A stretch of DNA of 64,000 nt from Erythrophleum ivorense (taxonomy: Eukaryota; Streptophyta; Magnoliopsida; Fabales; Fabaceae): positions 62,001 to 126,000 of the forward strand of contig JAIUCV010000569.1 of NCBI GenBank assembly GCA_026724425.1, in the 5' to 3' direction. The notes below the pieces were generated by a model. That model was not told the origin of the DNA. It did no database searches and was given only the letters and a program-made list of their open reading frames with translations. The position numbers were made by a program, and so were the translations under genes. This document shows, piece by piece, positions 1-12,556 of this stretch; position 1 is the stretch's first letter; the number at the start of each line of letters is the position of its first letter.

Positions 1-2006
1 TTAGGCAATGGGAGGTGGCTAATACAATAACTCCCTTTACCAAAGCTCCATTAGGCCAAAAGAAGAAGTAAGAAAAGAGAGCATAAGTCTTGATTAAGCC
101 ATGGTACTGGAGGGTAGGAAGGAACTATGAAAGGAAGAAGAGGATTTCAAGGAGGCTCATGAAGCCATGGAATATCGAGGAACTAACTAGTATGGGAATT
201 TGGGGGAAAGAGCTATGAACAATTCAAGGAAGGCAGTTGAGATAGCAAGAGTTAAGGAATAACATAACAGTACAACAATGATGAAATAGGTAGTTAACAC
301 TGTATTTATTTTGCTATTTATGCACAGGATGAATTCTCAAAGTCCCTAAGCTATGTTTGGTTGCATGTATGTCTACTAAGATGACTCTTATGAGTACTAG
401 ATTGCTGTTATTGGCCAATAACCAAAGCATGGTAGCCTAACGAATGAGAATATGTTGCTACTTAGATATTATATGCTTCGCCACCGAAGTATACATCAAA
501 TGTATCCTAGATAGTAATCTGCACTATCTATATGTATGCTTCTTGAGTACATTGTTGGCTACTAGGATTTTATCTCATTATGAACTAACCATTTTCCAGG
601 TGTTAACTATGCTATAAATGGAACCAGGCAAATAAAGAATGAACAAATCGACTAATAGGTTACGTACTGACTGTAATTGGTCTTATGAATCCTTTGAATA
701 AGTGTTGAATGTAAAGCCTGACTTTAGTGAGGATGTAACATTGTAGTGTTAACCTCTCTTTTGATCTGTATGAATATAGTGCATGATAAACTTTTCGTAT
801 GACCTAACAATTACATTTAACAGAAGTGTTTAACGTACATAAAAGTAAATTTTGATTATTATCTTTACATGAAAAGATGATAGAACATACTTGGATTAGT
901 GTTGGAAATTCTCTAGATAGGTCAGTAAAGATCTCTTAGGTTTGGGATCTTGTTAACAAGATCTTGGATTTTTATACTATGGAATTCAAAATCTTGTCAA
1001 CAAGTTCTTTTGTTAGTAGTACAAGACCCTTCAATATGGTAAGCTATAGCGTATGCTAAGTTTAGGTGTGATAATGACCAACAAGGCATTTCGTACTGCC
1101 ATTCGCCACGACTAACATATCATTCACCACGGCTAATTAGCCTCAAATTTACCTTAGTATCCTATCTAAGTATTGGCTGCGACTAACTTATTAATTGGCC
1201 GCAATAAGGAACTTTTTAGATTACCACACTACTTCCTGGAGGAATTGGTCGTGGCTAACAGCCTCTGATTGGCTTGCTTTCTCATGAATTGAAACTTCAT
1301 CCCTAGTTGCTAGCCCGAGCCTCATTGCCTCTATATCCAACCCATCATAAATCTAGAGAGTTCTGCCTCTTGCTTCATTCATGCCTAACTAGCTATCATG
1401 TCTAGGCTATTGGGCTCTAAGAGTATAGTTTGTAACTTAAACCTTTGGCCTCAGGGGACTAATCTTTCAAGTTTTGGAATTCATCTAGACATTTGGGTGT
1501 TGTGGCTAGGGGGAAATTCTTTTTCTCACTTCCCTTCTAAATTAATCCTGTGCAGTTGTAGTCTCATCTCATATCGCGTTGTATCCTTGTCTCTACATTA
1601 CGCAAGATATCTGGGAATGGTCTGAGTATGATTACCAGGGAGAATTAGGCCTCACATACTCTCTCTAGCAAGCCTCTTTATATTAATGAGATCATTTCTC
1701 ATCATTTATACCTAGGGCTTGCTATTGATCCCGACAAGCTATCATATCTCATAGAGCTCTGGCCATTGTATCCCTTAGCTCTGCTCAAGCTTAGCTCTAC
1801 TCAAGCTATTCTAAAGGCCAACCTTTCTTGATACTTACTATCTACTCCAAGATCATTCTACAACTTACTTATCATAAACATATCCATAAACTATCTTCAC
1901 ACACCCAAGATGTCTCATACAAGGCTCTGCTTATTCATTCAAGCCATTCCATAGCTTTATTACCACATCCTCAAGCCAAATCCAATCTAGGAGAGCCTAC
2001 AACTTT
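1..2006. other. Non-coding DNA adjoining a primer-binding site; probable internal region of a minus-strand LTR element
   Basis: No convincing gene is visible on either strand. The stretch lies immediately inside a primer-binding site (2007-2018) and an LTR end at 2024, so at least its right part should be the start of the internal region of a minus-strand retrotransposon. No gag-like frame is seen there, which would fit a non-autonomous element or heavy decay. Bases 1085-1265 carry several GC-rich motifs such as CACCACGGCTAATTA and GGCTGCGACTAAC, like those in the family B LTRs further right, but the flanks do not match family B clearly. The leftmost 1 kb is unassigned. Confidence 0.4.
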
Positions 2007-2018
2007 GCTCTGATACCA
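2007..2018 (-). other. Primer-binding site for initiator tRNA-Met
   Basis: On the minus strand this reads TGGTATCAGAGC, the usual plant primer-binding site complementary to the 3' end of initiator tRNA-Met. It lies five bases inside the LTR end at 2024 and so marks that LTR as a 5' LTR with its internal region to the left. Confidence 0.8.
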
Positions 2019-2023
2019 ATAAA

Positions 2024-4545
2024 TTTAACACCATATTTCTAAGACTCAATTCATACAATTCCCATGCCTCATCTCATGCTTAATCCATAGGAGGCAACAT
2101 AATAGCATTAATTCTCATGGATAAGTTGCATTTGGCCACAGATAAATTTCCTCTTTCAGTGTCCCGTGGTCTATATGGATTCATGTATCATATTCTCATA
2201 TTTAATTACATGGAGACAACTCATTTCCATCACTAAAATTGGCTAAGAGGTCCTGCAAGACAAGAGAAAACATGAAATTCATCCTTGTAGCCTCGACCAG
2301 AAATTTGCCTTTTCTGTCACAAAATTTGGAAAATCATAACTAATTCTAGAAAAATAAAAATCATGCATTATTTGCCATTATGGAAAGTTACAAATGTTAC
2401 TTTATTCTAAAAATATGTCCAGACCATGAAACACAACACATAAGAAGTTTGACATTTGAAAATGTACAGAGGTTTGGTTGGCTACTAGTACTATCACAGC
2501 TTTCTACTACAAATTTCACAAATATCCAATTAATTCCACAAACATCCAATCCATACAAATGATACAAATATGGAAAGATACAGATATTAGCTAGAAAGGA
2601 CAAATAGCTCCAAACCAGTTTTGGCACGCCCAGACCTTGAAACCCAATCAAAAATAACTTGGGTCAGTATGGACATCTGATACTGGGCAAAAATTTTAAA
2701 AATTCATATCTCCCTCTCTAGACATCCAAATGGGATGCTTCTAGTTGGAAAACATCACTAGGAGTGTCTAGTTTCTTTTTATAAAATTTCATGGCAATTG
2801 GACATTATTTGCCCTTTGTGTGATAAAATTCATTTTTGGACCTAAGTGAACAGTACCCTTGACCAAAATCAAAAAATTTTTAACTTTGAAAATTCATCAA
2901 ATATTCCATGGACCTCTGAAAATTTTATATTTTAGCTTCCCAAAAAGCTCTCAACAAGCTCTAAATTTATACCAAATCTCAGATTAAGAAGAGCTCATTT
3001 GGATAAAAGGTGGTATAAAATTCTAAAATAGTCAAATTTTGCTTCATATGAGGTATCAAGATATTCAAATGGTCTCCTTTGATATTTGGCACCTCTTGGG
3101 CAAGTTTAAAAGAATGAATATGACTTGTATGACCCAAGTGGTCCTAAACCTCATACATCTCAATTTGGCCATTCCACTCCCATTTATACATATAACATTA
3201 GCTCTCATTTATACATAACATATCAACATAATTACATATGCTCATATGATTACATAACAATTTCATCAAATGATTACATCATATGCCATGTGTATGGCTA
3301 AAAAGGAAGCAAAACTAGACATATTCAAATACTTTGACGTCAATCGTCTTCTTCTAGACTTAGTGGCCTCCATTACCTTGCTCAATTATTCCACCTAGCA
3401 TGTTAAGACATTGGAGAAGAGGGGATGAGATTCAAAGAATCCCAATAGCTCATCTTCTATTCAATTACACATAAAGCATGCAATACAAGTCTCACAAATG
3501 CATGCATGGGCATATTAACATGTGTAATCAATTAAGAAGCATTCTTGGCATTTGAAAAAGTCATACATAGGTTTGCCAAGTAAGTGGATTTTAGACTTGC
3601 CTTACCCATTTCTTTAAGAGGTTTTTAACTCAACCTTACTCTTAGGAGTTAAGCTTACTTTTGAGAGACTTTTTACTTTGTTTGAACTAACTTTGAGGGT
3701 TCTTGGCTCATCCTCACCATGGCTAGAGGGTTCATGGCTTCATCACACTCAAGTAAACTAAAGCAAGCATCATAAACATTATTTAGAAATATAATGCATT
3801 ATCTTGGTACCATGGCATATAAAATTATGCTAGAATACTTTTCATGGCTTAAAACATATATACACACATTCAAGACAATGTAAGCACACATCTATGCAGG
3901 AGAGAAGGTAGAGAGAGCTACCTTGCTTGCATTTATACACTTTTTCCTTAAGTCTCAAATCTTCTCCCTTGACCTCACACACCTAAGAAGGTGGAGATCA
4001 TTCCTCTTGGCCTAGACACATCATATGGAAGCTAATTATACTCTTGAAGCAAAGTCTAAGGCCACACAATTACTAGAAAGGCTAGGTGACTCATAAGCTC
4101 TTTTATGATTCTATAATGCACTTATTGAAGTAACTTTTGGAAAATATCATCTTGGCTCCATTATATCTATTCATTCATGGTTCTTGACTCTATTTAAACC
4201 TTTTAGAGCCATCACACAATCAATTCTAGGAACCTAGCTAGGTGTTGCTTCTTTAAGCCATATTATGGAACATATAAGGCCATCTTGCTTTCTATGGCTT
4301 CTAAACTTTTTCCAAGGCTTCCTTTTGTACTCTTCCATAATACATGATACAAAACTAAGCTTGGAAGGAATTAAAACACTCCTTAGGTGCATGGACTCTC
4401 CTTGGCCGAAGCTATGCTTCTATAAGGCACCAATGGAGTTTCTTTGCTTCCTTTGATGGGAGAATCATGTAGGAAGCTCTCTTGGTGTCTTAGGAACTCA
4501 TATGAACACTTAAATATCATAAAATATAGCTAGGGTTCATGATAG
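2024..4545 (-). mobile_element. 5' LTR of minus-strand element, family A, 3'-side piece
   Basis: This sequence matches the minus strand of the complete family A LTR at 9068-12556 throughout, for example the CTCCCTCTCTAGAC block, the GAGATTC hairpin near 3427-3452 and the GCTACCTTGCTTGC block near 3920. Its left end is TTTAACACC, a decayed form of the TGTAATACC end. It stops at 4546, where a plus-strand LTR of the same family begins. The missing remainder is found at about 13157-13469 and 16472-17105. The three pieces sum to about 3.47 kb, against 3.49 kb for the complete copy, so they read as one LTR split by later insertions. Confidence 0.75.
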
Positions 4546-5584
4546 TGTAACATCCGGTTCTTTGAAAACTAGAGAAAACGTGAGAAACATAATATATGGT
4601 TTCTCCGTAAACGAATGGAATTCACCAGATACAAAAGAAAGTCCCCTGAAATGAGATAGTTAAGGTCTTGAAAAATTTGGGAAGCATTCTAGACTCCTAA
4701 AAAATAGAATTTCAGGCTCAGACAAAAAGAAAAACGGAGGTAGAATGAAGAAACAATTTCTTACAAAAGCTTACGAAACGTAATGGCATTTTTGTAATTT
4801 TGAGCAAATTTTGGAATTCACACAGGAGGGCTTTTTAAATGAAAGTTTTTGAGTTCTCCAAGGTTCTCAAAGGCCTTAAAAACCACGGGAAGGCCAGGGA
4901 CAGCTAAAGCCCCTCCGGTGGACATTTTCTAATGTCAATGTATCTGAACTTTGACGGATTCGTTCAGGAAGATTTTAGCTCCGATTTGAGTGATTCCAAA
5001 GGTATTTTATTAAATTGGGAATCTAAATTTTATAGTATAAAAGATGGTTCTCAAAAAGGAGCTAAAACAAAGGAGAAACAAAAATGCCAAGAACGAAGGG
5101 CAAAATGGGAATTTTTGAAAAAGCCATTCTCCTCCACCTATATATATGAGGCACCCCACTCTCTCTTTCATTTAGTCTTAGATTATTCTGCCTAAAATCA
5201 GAAGAAAAACCCTAGGAGAGTGGCACACTAAGGGAAGAAGAGGAGAAGAAATTCAAGCTTTAAGGTATGGTTTCTTGGTAGTTTTTCATGCTTTCTTCCA
5301 TCCAAACCTCCTCTCCTCCATTCTCCTTTATTTTCTATGATTATAATGAAGTTTATAAATCTATTTTAAGGGAGAAATTGAAGGAAAAATTTGGATTTGA
5401 AGAGAGGAGCTCAAAGAACAAAAAATTCAAGTGAGAAAAGCCATGAAAACAAGGTATTTTCTTCTTCCATGGTTGCTACCCTTTGCTCCCCTTCTCCACC
5501 ATTTCACCCCATTTGAGAAGACTTAAAAGGAGTTGATTTTTAGGTAGAACCAAGGGTGATTCTAAGGAAAAATGGTGTGGAGAT
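4546..5584 (+). mobile_element. Family A LTR copy 1, first piece (U3 and start of leader)
   Basis: It begins with TGTAACATCCGGTTC, the family A start. A TATA box (TATATATAT at 5139-5147) lies 593 bp in, the same spacing as in other copies, followed by a leader with AAACCCTAG, purine-rich AGAAGAGGAGAAG and a splice-donor-like AAGGTATGG near 5262. The copy is interrupted at 5585 by a solo LTR with a GAGAT duplication and resumes at 8008. A short frame at 4932-5195 is not coding; equivalent frames in other copies are broken. Confidence 0.8.
5139..5147 (+). promoter_or_regulatory. TATA box of family A LTR copy 1
   Basis: TATATATAT lies 593 bp from the LTR start. Equivalent boxes in other family A copies lie at 549-600 bp: 11952-11962 and 16499-16511 (both minus), 28585-28595 and 30321-30328. 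Confidence 0.7.
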
Positions 5585-5937
5585 TGATAATCATGATTTT
5601 TATATATTTTATTCTCCTTAACTTAAGCATTTTAGTATCCAAATATGGCTCTAGGGGTTTAATTAGATAAGATTTTGTTTTAGAAGCCATTTCTATATTT
5701 TAGGAATTGATTTGCAAAATTTTGAAATTTTAATGCATAAATTTCTTTAAAAGATTTTGTGAATTTTCCTTTTGAATTGTTTTTACTTGTTGTGTAGATT
5801 TTCAATGGACAAATGATGTTTGAATAAAAATTTGAGTTAGAGGAAAGAAGGAAAGAGAGGCTTGAGCTTGGGTTCCTTTTTATGAGAAGGCAAAGCAAGA
5901 AACAAACTCAAAACAGAGGAGAAGAATATATGTAGAA

Positions 5938-7017
5938 CCACGTGAACAGTAAACAAGAAAAAGAAGAACCATACATGCAGAATCTTCACGTAGCAAGCAA
6001 CGGCTTGTGCATGTGAGCAGTATAACATTGAAGAAGCTGCAGCTGGATGAAGCAGAAATGAAGCCATGTGATCCTTAGTAAGAACAAAGCTACGGGTTTT
6101 TCTTGATGAGAAGGTAAGAGGATACGTCAATTAATGGATTAAAGGAAGCAACATGAAAAGAAGAATTCACGTGTTGGGCTGGAATGAGCTGCATGAATAA
6201 GCAGAAAAGCCATGGGTATAGAACTGCATGAAGGCAAGACGTGGAAAAAGAATAAAGAAGCACGAAGCATGGATTCAACACTTCAGCATGACAAGTGGGG
6301 TCCACATTCAGATATAATAAAAGAGAGGAAGTGAAGCTTTTGAACAAAGAAAAGTAACGTGATTTTTGAGCTAAATGAGAAGAAGCCACGTAAAGATGAA
6401 GAAGCTAAGCATATCACGTGGAAGAACAATGCTAAACAGAGGAGAGGGAGCTACATAAGAAGAAGCAAAATTGAGCATGCAAATGAATGAAGGAAGCTCG
6501 AGCTTGGGTGCTTGGGGCAAGTAGATGAAACATGTACAAAGAGCCACGGGTCTTGAGCTAAAATAGAATAAGCAAAACAGAGGTTTAGAACAAGATGAAT
6601 GAATGAAGGAGCAGCCACGCAGGAATAATTAAGGATGTGTGAGCTGGAAGGAGCTGAAGAACGAGCTTGGTTTTGACATAGCAACGTGAAAACAATGTGG
6701 AAGTGTGGAAGAACCATGCACGGGCAGAACGCATGCAGAAGCTGAAGAAAACATGAATAATAACGCGAAGAAGGAAATAAAGAGCTCATGTGGAGGCTGC
6801 ATGTGATTCATTAAAGAGCATGTGAGGAGATGAAAGGAAATATATACGGATAGAACGTGGGTTGCTAAAGAATCATCATCCATTCACAAAGAAAGCCCAC
6901 GCATCAATTTATCCACGTCAGAAGAGCTGGGAGCTGATTTGAAGAGGAAGCACGTGAGGAGCTAGGCACGAGACTTTTAATGAGGAAAGGATTCGCACAA
7001 TCCATTCCATTCACGTC
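5938..7017 (+). promoter_or_regulatory. Cluster of ACGT-core (G-box/ABRE-like) motifs in LTR U3
   Basis: Thirteen ACGT cores were counted by eye between 5940 and 7017. Four are full CACGTG palindromes (near 5939, 6168, 6414 and 6949). They lie upstream of the TATA box near 7043 in a solo LTR. ACGT cores are bound by plant bZIP and bHLH factors in light and stress responses; that they act here is inference. Confidence 0.5.
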
Positions 7018-7042
7018 TCTATATTTTCAGAAACCCACGCCC

Positions 7043-7050
7043 ATATATAT
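7043..7050 (+). promoter_or_regulatory. TATA box of the solo LTR at 5585-8007
   Basis: ATATATAT lies within CCATATATATCCC, about 1.46 kb from the LTR start and just downstream of the ACGT-rich segment. It sets the likely orientation of the LTR as plus. Confidence 0.6.
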
Positions 7051-8007
7051 CCCAAATTCAATCATTCATTGAGGCGGCATTCATCCATCCTTCGTCCTCC
7101 ATCCTCTCCACACCACTCCATTCCATCCATCCACCATTCAATGAAGCTCTAATCCATCTTGAGGCTAGCAAGGAAGAAGACCTTGATGCAAGCTTGAATC
7201 CATGGAGAAGAACTCAGAATTTTGGCTAAGGATTTCTTTATTTTCCTACACTTTTTCTCTTTCATATATCATCTTGGTTAAGTTGTATTTGATGGGGAAT
7301 TTGTGTAATTGTAATTAGTGGCTGGTTAGACACTAATTAGGGAACCTTTTTGTTAATTAATTGATCTGATTGGACATTGATTTTTTTTATTATCTAATTT
7401 CCCATGTATGCTTCGAAGGTGTTCATAAAATACATGAGTGAGATTATGTGCTTGAATGTTTAATTTGAGGATTCCTTAATATTTAGTTAGTTAATTAAAC
7501 ATTTTAGGATGATGATTCAGAGGCTAATCAATTAGTTAATCAATCAAATTGGGTGTTCATTGATCTTAAAGACAAGATTTAACAATTTAATGCGGGATTG
7601 AGGTCTTAATTCAACGTCTGATTATTAATTTCTTGATTCTTGCGTAGTAACTCAAGATAATTTATTATAAACACAATTAGGAACTCTTAGACCAGAATTA
7701 ATCACAATTAGATTAGGATAAGGATAGTGGATACCAAGGGACGAATCCAAAGCTAGTCACAAGACCATTTTTCACCCATAATTCATATAATTAGGTAGCA
7801 ATTAAGAATTTTAATTCAATTTAGTTTTAGGTTAGTTTAATTCAATCAAAACCCCTCTTAGTTTAAAAGTTTTTAGAATCTTTTAGCATTTAGAAAACTC
7901 AATTAAACATTAAACTCCAATTCCAAGGGAGATGACCTAGGTTATGCCACTAGCTACATATTTTATCAATCTAGTTTTATTTTGAGGGTTGCGCGACGAG
8001 CTACTCA

Positions 8008-9067
8008 GAGATCAAGAATATGCAATTAGAATTAACAAATAACCATGGAAATTCAAGATGCAAAGTCTAGGGTTTCATATATTCCTTGCAAAATCTAATT
8101 TGATACCTTGATTCCTATGCCTAAACGAGAGTTTAAATGAGCTCCTAAGATCCCTAGAAGACTCCCCATATGCTTCCTCCATCAAGAAAACCAAGCAAAA
8201 TCCATGGAGACCAATAAGCTCCATAGGCTCAGCCTAAGTAGGTTAGAGTAGCTAGGGATAGTTTCAAATTTTTTCAAGCCCATTTTTGTGTCATATATGA
8301 TGAATGAAAATGAGAAGAGCCCTTGGAAAAAATTTAGAACTCATAGAAAATGATTTAGTGCTTTAGGTTCCATATTATGACCTAAAGAAGTAACATGTAG
8401 TTAGGCTCTTAGTTTTAATTGTGTGATGACTCCAAGAAGCTTAAAATGAATCAAGAATCATATTTGAATGGAAAGAATGGAGCCTAGAATTTATTTAGGG
8501 GGTGTTGCTTCATTAGGTGCAATTAGGGAACCATAATGAGGTTATAGCTAGAGTTCAAGCAAGTGTATGGCTTTAGAATTAATTCCATGAACCTAATTGG
8601 CTTCCATAAATTGTGTTTAGGCCAAGAGAAACCATCGCTACACTTGTGTGTGTGTGGCCGAAGCAAGGGAGGGAGATTCAAGAAGAAAAGTGTGTGATTA
8701 TATACAAGGTAGCTCTCTCCACCTTTTCTCATGCATGAATGTGTGCTTAGCTTGTCTTAGAATGTGTGTATGTGTATTTTCAAGCCATGAAATGTATGAT
8801 AGCATGATTTCCTATGCCATAGTTTTATGATGACATATTATGTTTTATATGATGTTTATGATGTGTGCTTGGGTTTTCTTGAGTATGGTGAGGCCAAGAA
8901 CCCTTAGCCATGGCGAGGATGAGCCAAGAACCTTTAAGATTGGTTGAGACAAAGCAAACAATCTCCCAAAAGCAAAGTGGACTCCCAAGAGCATGGTTAA
9001 GTCTAATAATGCATTAAAGAATGGGTGAGGCAAGTCCAATATCTACAAGAAATTGGATGAGGTCAAT
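8008..9067 (+). mobile_element. Family A LTR copy 1, second piece
   Basis: It resumes copy 1 after the solo LTR (AAGAATATGCAATTAG, as at 29035). It contains the conserved block CAAGGTAGCTCTCTCCACC near 8704. At 9068 it is cut by a reverse solo LTR and resumes at 12557. The short frames at 8523-9039 are not conserved between copies. Confidence 0.8.
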
Positions 9068-12000
9068 TGTAATACCTTATATTTCTAGCTTATTTCACAA
9101 CATTTCCATGCTTTACATTTATAGATTCCATGAAAAAGCAAGAAAAGAGGATTAAAATAATGCATTTTCTTGCATTGCGTCGTGTATGAAAATTCCATTC
9201 GATGTCACATGAACCATAAGAGCTCATATAACACATTCTCATATTTAATTATATGAATACAATTCATTTGCATCATGAAAAGTGGCCTACACCTCAATAA
9301 TCATGAAGGGAAGCATGAAATATTCATATCCATTTTCGGCCAGATTTGGCTCTTTTATGAGCAAACTTTGGAAAATCATAACTAATTCTAGAAAAAAATG
9401 ATATCATACATTCTTAGCATTTTGAAAATCTATGGATGTATACTTCATATTAAAAATATGTCTAGACCATAACCTCCATCACAGAGGACGTTTGACATTT
9501 GAAAAAGTCCAGAGGTCAGGCTATCCCCTGGTGCTATCACAGCTTTCTGCAGAAAACTTTGAAAATGTTCAATTAATTCCACAAAAATCCAATCCATGCA
9601 AATGATATCAATCTAGAAAACTGTAGATGTTAGCTAGAGGAAAAAAATAATTCTAGACCAATTCAGGCAGCCCAAAGCTCAGAATTCAATGGAATAGTAA
9701 TTGAAGTCAGGTAAGGCTCCTAATACTAGACAGAATCTTTAAAAATTCATATCTCCCTCTCTAGACCTCCAAATGAGGTGATTCTAGTTGGTACAAATCG
9801 TTGTGAATGTCTAGTTTCTCTATATACAATTTTGTGGCAATTGGACATCATTTGGGCCTTGTGTAACAGATTTTATTTTCGGACCAAATGAATAGTGCAG
9901 CAGACCAAAACCAAAAAATTTGCCAACTTTGGAAATTCATCAAATATTCTGTAGACCTCCAAAAATTATGTTCTTTAGCTTCCAAAAAAAAAGCTCTTAA
10001 CAAGCTCTAATTACTACTAAATCTTAGATCAAGAAGAGCTCATTTGGATAAAAAGTGATATAGGGTTCTAAATTGGTGAAATTTGGGCCCATATGGGATA
10101 CCAAAATGTCCAAATGGCTTTCTTGGGGTTTGACACCTTTTGGGTAAGTCTAAAAGTATAATTAGGACTTGTGTGAGCTGCCCAAATGGTCCCAACCTTC
10201 ATGCCTCTCATTTTGGCCATCTCATCCACACATATTCATAATTCCATCAAATCATTCATGAAACTAATTCATTATCATATACTCAATTCATGTTCTAGTG
10301 GCTACATAACATATTTTTTCATTCATATAAGGAATAATATCATAATTACACATGTCTAAGAGGTCATAGACCATATACATCATTGGATTACAACATTTGA
10401 CACAAGTATGGCTTTAAAGAACTAAAAACTATGCATTTGGTTATCAAACTCTTTCCTTCAAGGTGGTTGGCTTCCATTACCTTGTCCACTTGGTCCACCT
10501 AGCATATTAGATCATTGGAGAGGAGGGAATGAGATTCAAAAAATTCCAATAGCTCATCTCCCATTCAATCATGCAACATCATGTAATACAAGTCTTAAGG
10601 ATGCATGTATGGCATATTAATATAGAAAATGGTGCAATATATATTCTTGGCATTTACACAAAGCACACATAACATACTTAGGCTTGCCAAATGGATGGAT
10701 TAGCCTCACTTCCTTTCTTCAAGGTTCTTGGACTTGCTTCACCCTTTTTCTCAAAGGCCTTGAACTAAGCCTTGCTTTTGGGAGACTTTCTCTTGGTCTC
10801 AACTACTTCTAAGAGTTCCTGGCTCATCCTCACCGAAGGTAGGAGGTTCTTGGCCTCTCCACATTTAAGCAAACCAATACAAACATTCTAGGCATCATTT
10901 GAATACATAATGCAATACTATGGTTCCATGGAACATAGGCATCATACTAAAACATAATTCATAGCTTAAAATACATGTACACACATTAAAAGACAATGTA
11001 GATATTCATTCATGCATGGGAGAAAAGAGAGAGAGCTACCTTACACATAATCACATACTTTTCCTTTTGAAATTCCCTCCCTTGCTTTGGCCACACACAC
11101 ACAAATTTGTGGAGATGCTTTCCCTTGGCCTAGACATAATTTATGGAAGCCAATTAGGTTCATGAAATAAATTTTAAGGCCACACAACTTGCTTAGATAC
11201 TAGGTTATTCTATAAACCCCATTATGGTTCATAAATGCACCTAATGAAGCAGCACCCCACTAATAATTTTTAGGCTCCATTCTTCCCTTTTAAATATGAT
11301 TCTTGATTCCTTTTAAGCCTCTTGGAGTCATCACACAATTAAAACAAAGAGCCTAACTACATGTTGCTTCTTTAGGTCATAATATACAACCTAAAGCACC
11401 AACTTACTTTCTATGAGTTCTAAATTTTTTCCAAGGCCTCCCCTCATATTCATTCATCATATATGACTCAAGAATTTCCATGGTTATTTGTTAATTCTCT
11501 TTGTATATTCTTAATCTCCACACCTTTTTCCTTAGATTCACCTTTGGTTCTGCCTAAAAATCAAGTCTTCCCAGGTTTTTCTCATGTTAGATGAAATAGA
11601 GGAGGAGGGAACTAAAGATGACAACCATAGGAAGAGAAATTACCTTATTTTCTTGCTTTTTCTTACTTGAATCTTGTGTTCTTTGAGCTCCTCTCTTTAA
11701 ATCCGAATTTTCCCCTTAATTTATCCCTTAAAAAAGATTTATAAACTTCATTATAATCATAGGAAACAAAGGAGAATGGAGGAGAAGAGGTTTGGAAGAG
11801 AAAGAACATGAAAAACCATGAAAATCCATACCTTTCTACCTTGAATATCTCCTCCTTTTCTTCCTCCTCTTGTGCACCTCATCCCCTAGGGTTTTCCTTT
11901 GGTTTTGGACAGAACATGGTCATGCATAATGAAGGGAGAAGAAGGGTGCATCATATATATAAGTGGGAGGAAGTTACACTTTTCAAAAATTTCTATTTTA

Positions 12001-12556
12001 CCCTTTGTTATTGGCATTTTTGTTTTTCCTTTCGTTCTAGCTCCTTTTTTAGAACCATCTTTTCTACTATAAAATTTAGGTTCCCAATTTAATAAAATGC
12101 CTTTGGAATCACTCAAATCAGAGGTAAAACCTTCCCGAACAAATCCATCAAAGTTCAGGTACATCGATGTTAGAAAACATCCACCGAAGGGGCTTTAGCT
12201 GTCCTGGGCCTTCCCATAACTTTTAGGGTCTCTAAGAACCCTGGAGAACTCAAAACTTTTATCTAAAAAACCCTCCTATGTGAATTCCAAAATTTTCTCA
12301 AAATTATGAAAATGCCATTACGTTTCATAAGCTTTTTGTAAGAAATTGTTTCTTCATTCTAGCTCTATTTTTCTTTCTGTCTGTGCATGGAATTCTCTTT
12401 TTTAGGAGTCTAGAATGCTTCCCAAATTTTTCAGGACCTTAACTATCTCATTTTAGGGGACTTCCTTTTGTATCTGGTGACTTTCATTCGTTTACAGAGA
12501 AACCATATGTTACGTTTCTCACATTTCCTTTAGTTTTCAAGGAACTGGATGTTACA
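9068..12556 (-). mobile_element. Complete solo LTR of family A (3489 bp), reverse, with TSD
   Basis: On the minus strand it starts TGTAACATCCAGTTCC at 12556 and ends GGTATTACA at 9068. It is flanked by TCAAT (9063-9067) and CCAAT (12557-12561), a 5-bp duplication with one change; joining the flanks restores the sequence seen near 31820. The minus-strand TATA box (11952-11962) lies 596 bp from its start and the hairpin near 10531-10556. It is the reference for family A length. No internal region is present, so it is a solo LTR inserted into another copy of its own family. Confidence 0.88.

Larger units (their letters stand above)
5585..8007 (+). mobile_element. Solo LTR of a separate family (2423 bp) with TSD GAGAT
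   Basis: The element starts TGATAATCATG and ends GAGCTACTCA, with the 5-bp duplication GAGAT at 5580-5584 and 8008-8012. Removing it restores the family A sequence seen at 29030-29050. No primer site, gag or pol is present, so it is a solo LTR. The first 1.4 kb is purine-rich and holds many ACGT cores. A TATA box (CCATATATATCCC, 7041-7053) is followed by a leader with CATCCATCC repeats, which fits a plus-strand U3-R-U5 order. Minus-strand open frames at 5837-6883 reflect the purine/pyrimidine skew rather than a protein. Confidence 0.88.

Noticed and set aside
4932..5195. Plus-strand frame with a related minus-strand frame at 11886-12164 (YLNFDGFV, SDLSDSKGILLNW)
   Set aside because: The similarity reflects two copies of the same LTR U3. 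Copies at 28380-28560 and 30110-30300 carry stops and frameshifts, so there is no sign of protein selection.
5837..6883. Run of minus-strand frames rich in Ser, Leu, Phe and His
   Set aside because: They follow from the purine-rich plus strand of the LTR U3. They overlap in different frames and contain no known motif.
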